The notes beneath the pieces were generated by a model, which made no database searches, was not told where the DNA came from, and saw only the letters and a list, made by a program, of their open reading frames with translations. Of a stretch of DNA of 64,000 nt, positions 23,239-34,055 are shown piece by piece (positions within the stretch are counted from its first letter, which is position 1; every line of letters starts with the position of its first letter). The stretch is taken from positions 372,001 through 436,000 of the forward strand of contig JAKZHN010000014.1 in assembly GCA_037179335.1 (NCBI GenBank), given 5' to 3'. Made by a program: the position numbers and the translations under genes. This stretch comes from Cyclaneusma minus (taxonomy: Eukaryota; Ascomycota; Leotiomycetes; Marthamycetales; Marthamycetaceae).

Positions 23239-23248
23239 TTATATATAG
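23239..23248 (-). promoter_or_regulatory. TATA-like element upstream of the small cysteine-rich ORF
   Basis: CTATATATAA read on the minus strand, 133-142 bp before the ATG at 23106. Spacing is plausible for a core promoter of that small gene. Confidence 0.35.
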
Positions 23249-24155
23249 ATGTTCGACGAGGGAGAGTTGGCGAACTCTCTTCTCCGAGAATCTCCACCCA
23301 AGAAGCCAAGACCTGTGATGCTATGCTGTGGAAAGCTGTTGCCTATGATGCAAATCCATGTTCCAGCACATGCAGAATATTGGACTGGGGTTCCTTCCTT
23401 ATCACACCAATCGACATCACTAAGTGCTCAGCCCGTATCCCTTCCATTTCATTGTGTAGGGATATACTCTGACGTGGCGAAAACTCGGAGCGGCAGCGAG
23501 GGCGGGAAGAACACAACTGTGCCGCTTCGTTCACCAACTCGTCAGTTAAGTGGTCACTTCTTAGCCAACAAGCGCCTAGTAGATGTTGCCAGGTTTAGAG
23601 AACAAGCCCCTTCGACCTATCACAACTTGAATCTTGTGACGTTCCGTACCGCTTGTCCAAAACCCCTGACAGGGTGTATTATTCCTCCCTCATTACGACG
23701 TCCTCGTAATGGGTGAATGGGTTTGTGCTGCAAAAAATCTTCCAACGGCTTCACCCATCTCCTAAGGACTAGTCCCATAGTCGTCGATTTTGGGGCTCTT
23801 TCGAGTTGTTTTCTGTACCAATGTAGAGACCCTTTTCAAAACCTTGTGGTATGGCTTTGGGGTTGACACTGGCTGTGGAGAAGCCTTCGAGTCGGCCGTA
23901 GCTGATGGCTTAGCGCTGATGGCTTTGCTATGCTGGCGACTCCCAGCTGCAGTTGTCGGATGGATGTGATGTGAGCAGTGCTACGGCAGAATTCTGGCTG
24001 CTGGCAAGGGCAGCGGCTTGAAACAGCAGCAAGTGGTGTGATTATTCCTGCCATCCATGTCTTGGCTACTACCAGTGGCTTTTTAACGGTCAGTGGTAGG
24101 GTTGTTGGAACAAAAGTGCATGTCTGTGAGGTGGTTTGAGTGGCGGCCTCCACGG
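23249..24155. other. Gene-poor stretch
   Basis: About 900 bp with only unsupported frames; no domain, coding bias or signal peptide convinces me. It leads into the degenerate tandem repeats that start near 24156. Confidence 0.4.
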
Positions 24156-24740
24156 CCCAAAGATATGTAGTGTAGTTCTGACGATAATTGGCTCCAATGA
24201 GAGCGCAACAACTGCAGAGAAGCGTGGGAGAAACTCCGGGGCGAGGCGGGAGAGTTACGAGCGTTGCGACAGTAACTAATGAAGTGATTGGAAGGAGAAG
24301 CCTACTCCCAGGAGATGGTGAGTTGGGGGCCAAATAGCCCAAAGGCCCAAAGATACCTACCTTGTACGTGACTGTTGGCTCCAATAGATCAGGGGGCGGG
24401 CCGAAGAGTGGTGCGGACTCGAGTGTTAGGGTAACTGGGAGGAAAGATATGCTCCCAGGTCGTAGTGGGGGGCTCTGTGACTCAAAGATACCTTGTTAAA
24501 AATTGGCTACGGTGTGAGCATGATGCTGGCTCGCCGCCCGGAAGGAGCGCGAATTTGCAACAGTGAATGTAGTGTTGTTGGAGGGAGAAGCAGGCTCCAG
24601 GATGTGATGAGTGGGGGTTTAACTCGAACTGAGAAACCTAGGCATGTAGGTAGTCGTTGTGAAGATTGATACTGGTGCGAGCGTGGAGCTGGGCCGCTGG
24701 GGGTGTGGACTTCTTCTGCAATCGCATGGCTGTCCATGGA
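24156..24740 (+). repeat. Four degenerate tandem copies of a ~135-190 bp unit
   Basis: Unit starts: CCCAAAGATATG at 24156, CCCAAAGATACC at 24346, CTCAAAGATACC at 24481 and a weaker GAGAAACCTAGGC near 24628. Inside the units TTGGCTCCAAT recurs (then TTGGCTACGGT), and the copies end with GGAGAAGCCTACTCCCAGGA, GGAAAGATATGCTCCCAGG, GGGAGAAGCAGGCTCCAGGA, each followed by a G-rich stretch. Spacing is about 190, 135 and 147 bp. A 182-codon open frame on the minus strand (23836-24384) runs through the first copies; it may be a by-product or a decayed repetitive gene. Confidence 0.5.
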
Positions 24741-24995
24741 GTCTGATCTGTTGGCAGCAAATACAGCAAATACTAGGCTGAATCACAGCGCATGCTGTTG
24801 AAGTAGAGGAAATATCACTGGCGGTTAATTCGGATTTGAAGTGTGTGCTAAGGGACTCATCCTCCGGGGTACTCAAAGACGCTGTAAATTGTCTCCCTAA
24901 CCCTAAAATTATATAGCACAGGAGAGGCTACGAGCTGGGAAGGGTCCTTGTAAATACAGTGGGATGAAAAAAGTCCACATGCGGCTTGTATTCCC

Positions 24996-25071
24996 AGGTC
25001 ATCTGGAATATCCCAAGTAATTGGGAATAATTCAAGTGATTGGGAATATCCCAAGCGATTGGGAATAAGAC
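24996..25071 (+). repeat. ~19-bp tandem repeat, array C (exact 19-bp period)
   Basis: Four directly adjacent 19-bp units: AGGTCATCTGGAATATCCC, AAGTAATTGGGAATAATTC, AAGTGATTGGGAATATCCC, AAGCGATTGGGAATAAGAC. This is the best-preserved member of the dispersed family. It ends 7 bp before the RRN6 stop codon, so it lies in that gene's 3' untranslated region. Confidence 0.75.
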
Positions 25072-25078
25072 AAGCATA

Positions 25079-28000
25079 TCACCTAAACCCAGCCGTCTTC
25101 GGCTTCTTCTTCTTCTTCTGCGTTACCGCCCTACTCCCAAACACTCCCATCACCGGCTGCGTCATCGTCATCGGCAGTTCCTCTTGCCCCTGTGTAGCCT
25201 GCGTTTCCCCTTTCCCAGTCACCGGATCCGAGCCAAAAGCCACCACCCTCGGCACCACTGGCTGCGACATTGTCGCAGCAGCATCTGCTTCCCGCTGCCT
25301 CTGAAGCTTCTCGTTCCTACGTAGCCGCTTCCGCTCTTCCTTGCGGCTCAGGCCTTGTGCCGCACTCTCCTCTGCTTCTTTCCGCGAGTCCATCTCTTGG
25401 CGTATGGACGTCCATTTGTAGTCATAGGGGTCGGCGCCGTTTGGCAATGAGAGCCACTGGGACAACACTGTGGATTGGCTTTCTGAGAGGGAAAAGGGTG
25501 AGTCCATTGATGCTGCGAGGGCGCCGAGACGCGCGAGCGCAAGCGACTGGGGATCTTTTTTGGAAGTTTCTTTGGGATGCGGTAAAGAGCTCGAGATTGA
25601 GTGCAAGAGAGGTGGTAAGGACGGCTGGGAGGCACTCGTGGACATTGGAGCGCTCGAGTCCATTGTCGGTGCTTCTTCGATTTTCTGGGCATCGTGGGAG
25701 TCCGCACTTGCAAATGATATGGCTATCGACACAAGGTATAGCTCGGTGGCTACTCGGCGAATAAGGCGCTCCTTTGCTAGACGTGCTGACCCCGGAGTCT
25801 TTCGTGGTAGATTCGTTACATAAATATCTACCAGCTTGTCGTAGAGCTTCGTTAGTTTCGATGACCTGAATGAAGCGTCTTGCTCCAGACCTGTCAGAAT
25901 CTGAGATAACCCAAGATCTTTCAGCTCTTTGGTTGCTGTCATGTCATCAGAAATAAGCTGCTGTATATCAAACAGCATGTTGTCAATTGCCGATGCGATG
26001 TCTTCGATATCCAGAGTAGGCACATCATCAATGATACTTAGCTCCAACCTGAAAAACAAAAGTTAGCCTGTCACAAGTGAAGCATGGTATCGCTTTTTGC
26101 GAATTACTCACAGTGTTGGCAGTCCTTGAGTGTCATTCTCATTGCTATCAACAACATTCTGCAGGATACTTGATGTAATAGAAGTATATGCATCCGTTGC
26201 ATTTTCACGTGCTTCGACAGTCTCATCCTTTTCAGGTTCCGGATACTCGTGCACCAAGGCTTGGTTCAAGAGTTCACGAGCATTCCTAAAAAGGACTAGT
26301 TGCTTGGAGTTCTTCGTTGATCGGATGCTGTCCATATCGCAAGAAGCCTGGCTCTCATACTCTATGTCCATCTCATCGGGTACGACAAAGTCGTAGTCAT
26401 CATTTGAGTGCCTGCGGAATGATATGCGCCTGTTCACCACGTCAGGGGGCAAAACTCGCTTTTGAACCGGATTCTGCCCTTCAACTACATCGTCCTCTGT
26501 GATCGATGTCGCAAAAACTGTCTCGGAGACTGTGAGGTCGCAGCTGATTGCTAATAGCTGGTGAAAGAGGACACCCTGCTCGCTGTAGGCCAAACCTGGA
26601 CCCGACGGCAGGTGCCCATGTTTAAACGTAGGGATGAAATGTGCGGGAATCACGTGGAGTGACTGGATCGTTTGGCTCTTCGAGTTCATTCTCAGGGGCA
26701 ATGAAGCGAAGGAGGAGAAGTGCTTGACAGCAGGTGTCGATGAATCGGAGAGCCGAAAGATGTTGATAATCTGACAGCGTGGCGAATATAAAAGAGCTGC
26801 ACATACTGAACTTTGAATTAACCAATTGTTCAGATAATAGAATAGTATATATAAGACATACCTTCATCGTCTTGGAATAGCTCAAGCTTCATATTCTCGT
26901 CGGCGACATCCCTGAAATGTCGGAAGGTAAGGATTACTTTGGCACCACCACGGTTATTCTCCTTCTCCCAATCACTACCGGGAGAGATCTCAAGCCAGAA
27001 TATCTGAGACGTCGTCAAAAGTACGAAATGGTTTGGCTTGACTGGACTGCGTCTTAGATCAAGTATCCAATCGGTCGAGTCAGATGGAATGATTTCGGCG
27101 CAGGGGAGTCTCTTTGGCGTGCCTTCCACATCGAACACAGATACATGGCGTCTGTTACAAATAACGAGGGTGCTAACGTTGCCGCACCATAAAAGACGTC
27201 CCCAGCGCGGGCTGGGACCCGTAGCAGTGCTGGCTCTGGCCGGGTCGTCGTAAATATGACCTCCAGCTCCAGAAGTAGCTTCAAATCGTGCTTTCACCCC
27301 TATGCCTCCTTCTAAATCGAAGATATTCCAGTTTCCATCTGTATCCATCACGGCAAATTGCCTGGAATACCACGGATTGAATGCTAAATCCACGTGCTCA
27401 CGCAAGCCTAACTTGGTGATTGAGATGGTCACAATCGGGTTCGCAGAGAGGCGTGAAGATGGCACTGGTAGAGATATCCCAGATAAGGGTGGACGAACAG
27501 GGTGGTCCAGATACGTTGGCTTGAATATGGTAATGCGCTTGGCCTGTCGGACAGCGAGCCAACCACTTGATCCTTCAGTATCTTCCGAGAAGGTGACCTG
27601 TTGGATCGGACTTGCGGACCCACACCAATACCCAACAGCCGATTCTTCGAGGTTCAAGGTCCCAAGTGAAATGCCTTTATGCTCCTGCCAGCCCAGATGG
27701 TCGATACCAGGTCTCATGAATTGCAAGATGTTAGCACCTTCTCCGCCTACCTTGGCGACGAGAGGGAAATAGCGCGAGCGCGAGTTTTGGCTCGGTCCGT
27801 AGCCTTTCCCAACGGACATGAGCGACGAGAATGCATCGCCACTTCGGATGCTTCCTGCCAGCGCATGGTAATGGCCAGGTAAATTATTCAAGGGTGCCAG
27901 AGGTCGCAACGGACGTATCGTTCGGGCTAGAAGTTTCTTTAGCTGATGGAATCTTGCGGGTGGATCTTGGAAGGGCAACCTTCGAAATTCCTCGTGAACA

Positions 28001-28079
28001 ACCACTTCTTTTCTTCAGTGTCGTAAGTCGGCTCGCCCAACTGACCGTACTCGAGCTCATTGGGTCTCCGGTTAGCCAT
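25079..28079 (-). CDS. RRN6: RRN6-like RNA polymerase I core-factor subunit
   Basis: A 942-aa homologue of RRN6, the core-factor subunit that recruits RNA polymerase I to rDNA promoters in the nucleolus. Proposed exons: 28079-27980, 27926-26862, 26805-26112, 26048-25079. The N-terminus (MANRRPNELEYGQLGEPTYD, then EKKWLFTR) is family-typical. Next come a beta-propeller-like region (RQFAVMDTDGNWNIFDLEGG; RRHVSVFDVEG; SPVKPNHFVLLTTSQIFWLE) and, over the 56-nt intron, ALLYSPRCQIINIFRLSD. The tail has SLPNGADPYDYKW, a charged stretch and a KKKKKPKTAGF end. The first intron (53 nt, donor GTTGCC, acceptor TTCTAG) has a poor donor and was chosen because it alone restores the frame; a sequencing or real frameshift is the alternative. 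It is divergent from SPC25. Confidence 0.85.
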
Positions 28080-28403
28080 CTGGATCCCGAAAGGTCGATT
28101 CTCGATTTATGCGAAGTCCTTTTTGAATCATGGCGCTCTGAGCGACACGAGAAGAAGTTTGAAGCGGGGCAAGTTTGCTTCATCGGGTATATCAGTTGTT
28201 GTGAAATCGAGAGGCTTGCACCGACAAGACTTCTTGAAAATACTTTATTTTGCGTCGGAGTCCGAGTTGCCCGGCCAACGCCGCTAGCTGATTTGGCGCA
28301 TCTTCACCTCATCGCAAAACAGCTGCACTATTATTCGACAGAGTCCTCCTGCTCAACGACTGCAACGCCGAGGAAAGCTACTGCTCTCGCTACTACTAGA
28401 ACC
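28080..28403. promoter_or_regulatory. Shared divergent promoter of RRN6 and SPC25
   Basis: A 324-bp interval between the ATGs of two head-to-head genes. It must hold both promoters; I see no clear TATA box, in line with housekeeping genes. Confidence 0.45.
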
Positions 28404-29238
28404 ATGGCTACTCTCTTCGATCCATCCCTTTCCACCTCTACGCGCCCGCCCCTGAGCTCGGCCGACGCGCCGTCAATGGCCGACTCGCTGCCCAGCATCG
28501 ATTTCGGCTTCGACGACCTGCGCGATCGCATGGCGAAATTCACCGCCAAGTTCGACAACTTCATCGAGCAAGGCCGCAAGCGCGTGTTGGAAGAAAGAAA
28601 CCAGTTCCGCATGAATGTTGCTGAGCTGAAAGGTATGGACACCCTGCTCCACTCTCCTGTGCTAGCCAATGCTGATGCTTCAAACAGAGGACCAGCGAAT
28701 GAAAAAGAAGGACATTGAGATCCTCACCCTCAAAACCAATACACATCAGCAGACGTTGATCAAAGAAGCCGCTGAGACCAATGAGATGAAAGTTGCCATT
28801 GCCGCCCTGACGGCCCAGCGCGACGCCCAGCTCGCCAGCAGGGAAAGCATCAAAGAACAGATTGCCGAGACCCAAAAGGTCATCGATGCCAAGCTTGCTG
28901 CACAGCGTGCCCATGCGCAGTACCTGGAATCTCAAGCACGCTTCAACGGCCCTGAACTGGACTTCTGGCTGTCAAGCTTGAGAATGAGGATTGACGGCCT
29001 TGGAACGAACGACCATTTGAAGATAACCTTCACACATGTTGATGAAAAGGACCATGAAAAGGAGGCATACTTCGAGCTGGATGTGTCGAGTCCAGAGTAC
29101 GATGTGCGCCACATTCGGCCGAAACTGGAGAGAGAGCGTGTTGACAGGATATTGGAGAAGACGAACGAGACTCGGGAGGTTAAGCATCTGTTCAAGGGAA
29201 TGAGAGAACTGTTTGTTGAGGCTTTGAAATCGGGGTAG
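28404..29238 (+). CDS. SPC25: Kinetochore NDC80-complex subunit SPC25
   Basis: A 259-aa subunit of the NDC80 complex, which ties kinetochores to microtubules; SPC25 pairs with SPC24 at the centromere end. Exons 28404-28632 and 28688-29238; the 55-nt intron (GTATGG/AACAG) joins NVAELK to EDQRMKKKDIEIL. Residues about 35-150 form a long coiled coil (ASRESIKEQIAETQKVIDAK). The C-terminal RWD-like globular domain begins at GPELDFWLSSLRMRIDGLG and includes KITFTHVDEKDHEKEAYFEL and a closing LFKGMRELFVEALK helix. ATG 28404 is the first in frame with a good context (ACCATGG). Length fits the family. Confidence 0.93.
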
Positions 29239-29631
29239 ACGGGGCGATTAAAGACGAGTGAGATTGTATTATGTTCAAGGAGCGATAAATAATGATTAAT
29301 GAAAGCTTCAAACCAGTCGGCTTGCCTGAAGCGCAGGCTGCAGCGTGATCTCACATTCGGCCATCTCCCACAGTAGCCAAGCCTCCCACGTGACCTAATC
29401 AACAAACTGACGCCATTATATATTAGCACACGCTAACTCCACCAGACGGCCGCTGCAAGATCTTCCCCCAGTGCAACTTAGTTGTCATCGCTAATTATCG
29501 TAATATTCCTGATCACCGGTGAGAGCGTTCTGGCAGCGTGGGTGATTGCCGAAGGAGGCTTAGTGGAAGCCTAGCGTGTGTTCATTATAACCGCGCTCAC
29601 AACCACGAGCCCAAAAATCCACGAATACACC
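29239..29631. other. Intergenic region between SPC25 and MZT1
   Basis: About 390 bp in tandem orientation. No separate feature seen. Confidence 0.4.
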
Positions 29632-30114
29632 ATGCCGCCCCCCAGCAGCATGAGCGAGCGCCCAGCCCGCGCTGGACAGAAAGACACCGTCAAAGAACAA
29701 CTCGACACCCTGAGCGAGATCGCCGTCCTCCTGGTTCGTCTCTGCGGCCTGCCCCTACCCACTTCCAGCCCTCTCAGCCTCACATCATACACATTCTACA
29801 AATCCACAAAATTATACGTTTCTTTTTCGAATCCCCTAATCTACAAACAGGCAAAGCTAACATCAAAACAATTCAGAACACAGGCCTCGACCGCCAAACC
29901 CTCGGCGTCTGCGTCTCCATGATAGAGAAAGGCGTCAATCCTGATGCTCTGAGCGTATGTTCCATTCGACTATCTCACTCTCTTCTTTTGCACTCTCTCC
30001 CGTTTTGCTTCAATCCGATTTGCTACGACATCTGGCTAACCCTACCCTTAGACGGTGATCAAAGAGTTGCGGAAGGAAGGCGCCGAGGCGAAGCAGATTG
30101 CGCGTGAAGGATGA
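29632..30114 (+). CDS. MZT1: MOZART1 family mitotic-spindle organizing protein
   Basis: A tiny three-exon gene: 29632-29733, 29877-29954, 30052-30114, giving 80 aa. Introns of 143 nt (donor GTTCGT, acceptor ATTCAG) and 97 nt (GTATGT/CTTAG) outweigh the coding sequence. The spliced product has the whole MOZART1 core: EQLDTLSEIAVLL, NTGLDRQTLGVCVSMIEKG, VNPDALS, TVIKELRKEGAEAKQI. MZT1 binds the N-terminal CM1-like region of gamma-tubulin complex proteins and is needed to place gamma-tubulin complexes at spindle pole bodies. The start is the first ATG (29632); an in-frame Met at 29650 is possible. Exons 2 and 3 are too short to stand out as open frames. Confidence 0.92.
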
Positions 30115-30404
30115 GAATGAGAAGTGAGAGTGCAAATTCGAGAAAAAATCAACTTATGGATTGGGCGGCTTTTTTTTTCTGGGTTCTCCTTGCGTGTGAT
30201 TGGGCATCGGGCGCTATCCTTTCAAGATGCCCTGGGCCTTTTTGAAACGAAGCAGTGGTTACTGGGCTAGGAATCTTAGATGTTTCAGTTTGTATTGGCT
30301 GGAGTTTTGAAAGGGGAATCGCTAAATCGCATCTGAAGTTTTGAAGTCGCATACGGACTAAGCCTGTTTACTCTAAGTAGTAAGCCCCTTAATTACCTAT
30401 TCCC

Positions 30405-30563
30405 AATCACTCGAAATAATCCTAGCCACTTGGAATGCTCTAAATCACTTTGAATATTTCAAATTATCTGAGATACTCCCAGTCACTTGGAATACTCCCA
30501 GTGACTTAGTCATTTGGAATACTTTCAGTCACCTGGAATATTCCAAATTACTTTGAATTTATC
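30405..30563 (+). repeat. Degenerate ~19-bp tandem repeat, array D
   Basis: Eight units: AATCACTCGAAATAATCC, TAGCCACTTGGAATGCTC, TAAATCACTTTGAATATTTC, AAATTATCTGAGATACTCCC, AGTCACTTGGAATACTCCC, a 27-bp unit at 30500-30526, AGTCACCTGGAATATTCC, AAATTACTTTGAATTTATC. Same motif and orientation as arrays A-C. It lies about 290 bp downstream of the MZT1 stop, in the convergent interval with the DUF2293 gene. Confidence 0.7.
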
Positions 30564-31121
30564 TCGTGAGAAAATAGAATCGAAGAGGCGACAGAGGCTT
30601 CACAGAGGTATGAATACCATGCTTGGTCTGTATGCGATTTCAAAACTACGGATGCGACTGAGCGATTCCCTTGAAATTTCATTTATTGACAGGGATAGGC
30701 GTTAGGCTTGACAGATATTTGATTAAAGCAAGGCACGCAATTTCTTGACGGATGCCTTGTTGGGCTAGTTTCCATCGCAATACCAGCATCACAGTGTAGG
30801 ACCTCCAGTCCTTCTATACTCCCCGCAGCACTGAAGCCTCCAAACACACTGACAAACCCACGATTTTCCATCCATGCCATGCCCCGTCTAATAGACCAAA
30901 CACTCCTCGGTGCAAAAAACGCCTTCCGATGCAAGTCCGTCCCATGTACAAACGCCCCTGTCTTTCGAGTCTGCCTCCTGTCTTGTGACAAAAGCCATCG
31001 AGATAGAAACCCAGGAACAGCACAACACCAACCCAATGCCCGAAATCAACGAGTGTGACCAAAATCGCAACTCTTGAAAAACACACTCGAGACATCGACC
31101 GAGTCCATCCTCCTGACATAC
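30564..31121. other. Convergent intergenic region
   Basis: About 560 bp between array D and the stop of the minus-strand DUF2293 gene. A 117-codon minus-strand frame here looks like its 3' trailer; no independent gene supported. Confidence 0.4.
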
Positions 31122-34055
31122 TCATTCCAACACAATGACCTCGCCCCTTCTGTTTCCATCTCCGACATACGTCGGGCGGGAGTGATGGATCGGCCTCGGT
31201 CGCTCCTTCACTTCCCGCCGCTCGACAGGGCGGATAAATCCTTCGTCAGGCTCATGATTCATATGCCGCCTCTCGTACTGAACAGGGTGTCCACCACCGT
31301 ACTCTTTCGGATAGAATCTAGTTTGTCAGGCACCACGGTCAGCATTCTACCATTTCATTCAAGATCGATTAGGAAATCTCCACTTACGGTCCCACCTCTG
31401 CTGTGCGATGTACGTCTCCAGGTCTAGAAACCTCGCGCAAGATGGTGAAAGGAGATGCCGGTTCCGCAAAGGCTCTAAAACCTACAGACTGTCTATAATC
31501 TCTACCTTGAGGAGGATTGTGAGAATCGATATCCATGTAATCATCCGCGTTGGGGCGGCCATATTGGGATGTAGGTGGATGACAGTGAGAGAGGACCTCA
31601 TGAGCCGGGCCAGCAATATTTTCTCTACCATGTCTGGCTTGGTCTGCAACGTAAAAGCCGCCTTCAGCGTCAGGACGGAAATTGTGGACAGGAACGGGTT
31701 GATCACGAAGACGGGCTTGTCGAGAGGCTTCGTAAAATCCAGAACCTGGAACCTCCCGGTAGTGCAACTGAGATGGAGGGCCATGCCTAGGCGGCAACTC
31801 CTCAAGAACCCGTTCTCTACGAAGTTGGGGAGCTACGCTATGACCGCGCTCATTTGAGCGTATAGACATATAGTGGTCCCCATTGACCGGCACGAGATGC
31901 AAAGGTTCATGCCTATTCGCACTGCCTCTGGCTTCAGTCTGATACGGAGGAGGGCCATTGGGGCGGGGAGCAGGACCGTCCACGACCATCATATCATCAG
32001 CACGAGAGAGATATCTCCGGGGATCAGCGGCCGCCGGTTGATACGCAGGTTGCCGGTTTATACGTACAAAACCTTCACTCTGCGCATGCCGGCGGTCGGA
32101 TTCGCCATCAGCTGGAACCATGACACGGCGGTTTGACCGGAGGTCCTCCGGTGAATCGATATAAATGACCTCGCGAGGAGGGCCAGCTCTCGAGGCAGGC
32201 GAGCCATTATGGTGATACCTTACCTGTTCCGGGAAGGAGCCCGTATATGAGGAGGGAGCATGGTCGGAGACCATGGATCTGTTGCCCATTGCAGTAATGG
32301 GCCTCTCAACAGAGGGATGGAGCATGTCTTGCAAAGGATGCATGGTGGAAGATGCGTGTGCTTCTGTTAGCTGCTGGTATCCCCTGGCGGGATTGCGAGG
32401 GTCAGAGGCGCGTGGAGAATCACCGGTCAAGTCATAAATAGGCCCAGAGGGGCCCATAAAACGTGGTGGTCCCCTTCCAGGTGGGGTTCGTCGCCTTTCC
32501 AACCCCTGGCGTGGATAGGCAGCCTCCTGATTTTGCCTAGCACCTTCTGCTGGATATGGAGCCGCTCTGATGTCGTCTTCGAAACAAGGTTCCAGCCTCT
32601 GGAACGTTGGCCTTGGAGGCGGCTTCACGGTCTGGCGGACGGAATAGGATGGCTGGTATGCTGATGGGGGCTCGGCGCGGTCCCTTTCTTTCGCTTGGAG
32701 TGGCCGGCGAGGGGCCATCTCGACCTGAGACCCTTCACGGGGTGTGGGAAGACCCCTACGATCTTGCGCATCTTTCCAGGCCTGGTATCTCTTGAAGCCT
32801 CGACGGTCGGTCTTCGGTGTATCTAGATCGACCACGGCTGCGTTGGACTGGCTACCAGGCAAGACTCGGTTCCCGGCTACCCTGGAACGTGTGTTTGCGG
32901 CTGGTCCTGTTGCTCTCGAGGAAGCGGCAGCGGCGCAAGAGACACGATCTGTCTCCACGAAGTCTTCCGATTCTAGCTCATCAGAAGTCTCATCCTCATC
33001 ATCAGCGCTTTCACCGTCATCAGAATCTTCGGAATCTGTGATAACTACGACTTCACGTAAAACTTCGTCAAGCTGATCGCGTCCAGTCTCTTCGTCTCCC
33101 CGCCATTTCACAAGGATGTCGAGGCAGACAGGTTCCACGGCTTTTCGAGCACTTGCCCAGTCCGTCTCACGTAGGAGCTTATCATACCGTGTCAAGGTAT
33201 GCCGGATATGCGCAACGACTGCAAGCTGGACTCGGCGTGATAAGGGCAAGTCTGCCTGCATGCCTACGACTGGCTTTCCACCGAAAGTGGCACCCTTGCA
33301 CCTGTCAGTAAAGTAGGAGCATAATTTGGAATAAGAATGATCCGCGGGACTACCTTGGTAAAAGCATGAGCAAGGATCATCTCTCGATCAGTATTGGGTA
33401 TTCTTGGGAAGAGATCTTTGATCGCCGCGTCTGCTTGACGAGTTATTTCAGTTTGGCTCTCAGGAATAGGGTCGGGTTTGCGATTCTGATCTGTAGTGTG
33501 TCGTATTCCCCCGGCTGACAACACAGCCTCCTCGACGATTGAACTTCGAAAATGATATCCTAAACGGTGAACATGATCGACGAGAGTTTGGTTTCGCTCG
33601 CGTGTTTCCTGGAAGGGCGAAGAGTCAGCAACAGGGAAGAGACAGGCTCTTGAAGAACGTACCGAGACGATGAAAATGAGGGCATCTTGCTCTCGCGACA
33701 ACTCCTTGCACAGGGTATTCAGGTCGGGATTGCCCACAGGCACGAAGGTGAAGCCGGGCGGTGGAGTCTTGTCGTTGGTGACCTGCGGCACATGAGCAGA
33801 GTCCGTCGAGTCGCATGTCTCGCCTACCTTGAAATCCAACTTCTTTTTCTTGTCGTGGTTCTCGGCGATCTCGAAGTAGGTATGGTACTTTTTCGAAATC
33901 GGATTATACAGCCTCGCATTCAGGCCTGCGTTCGGGCCTCTCCCGGCGTGTCTGCGCAATTGTTGCTTGCGCTGCTTGATCTTATTCTGTTTCTTCACGC
34001 GCTGCTGCGTTGCAGGGCGACTAGCCGCTGCAGTCTTGCGCTTCGTCGATGCCAT
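31122..34055 (-). CDS. DUF2293-domain fungal protein
   Basis: A 901-aa fungal-specific protein. Exons: 34055-33828, 33782-33663, 33608-33354, 33294-31388, 31317-31122. The N-terminus is very basic (QQRVKKQNKIKQRKQQLRRH), suggesting nuclear or nucleic-acid contact. The DUF2293 region spans about residues 100-270: ERNQTLVDHVHRLGYHF, FPRIPNTDREMILAHAFTK, then SRRVQLAVVAHIRHTLTRYD and AVEPVCLDILVKWRG. The remaining 600 residues are low-complexity, Pro/Arg-rich and probably disordered, after an acidic stretch. The first two introns (45 and 54 nt) are multiples of three without stops, so the unspliced frame also stays open. The last exon is found only by splicing GTAAGT at 31387 to CTAG at 31318; without it the frame stops at once. 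The third intron ends in GCAAG. Function unknown. Confidence 0.8.

Noticed and set aside
23836..24384. 182-codon minus-strand frame
   Set aside because: It overlaps the degenerate tandem repeats, has no recognisable domain, and its codon use is unconvincing.
29538..30107. 189-codon plus-strand frame covering the MZT1 locus
   Set aside because: It is out of frame with the MOZART1 exons, which are unmistakable after splicing.
30683..31036. 117-codon minus-strand frame past the DUF2293 gene
   Set aside because: No domain and no supporting splice sites; probably the 3' trailer of the neighbouring gene.
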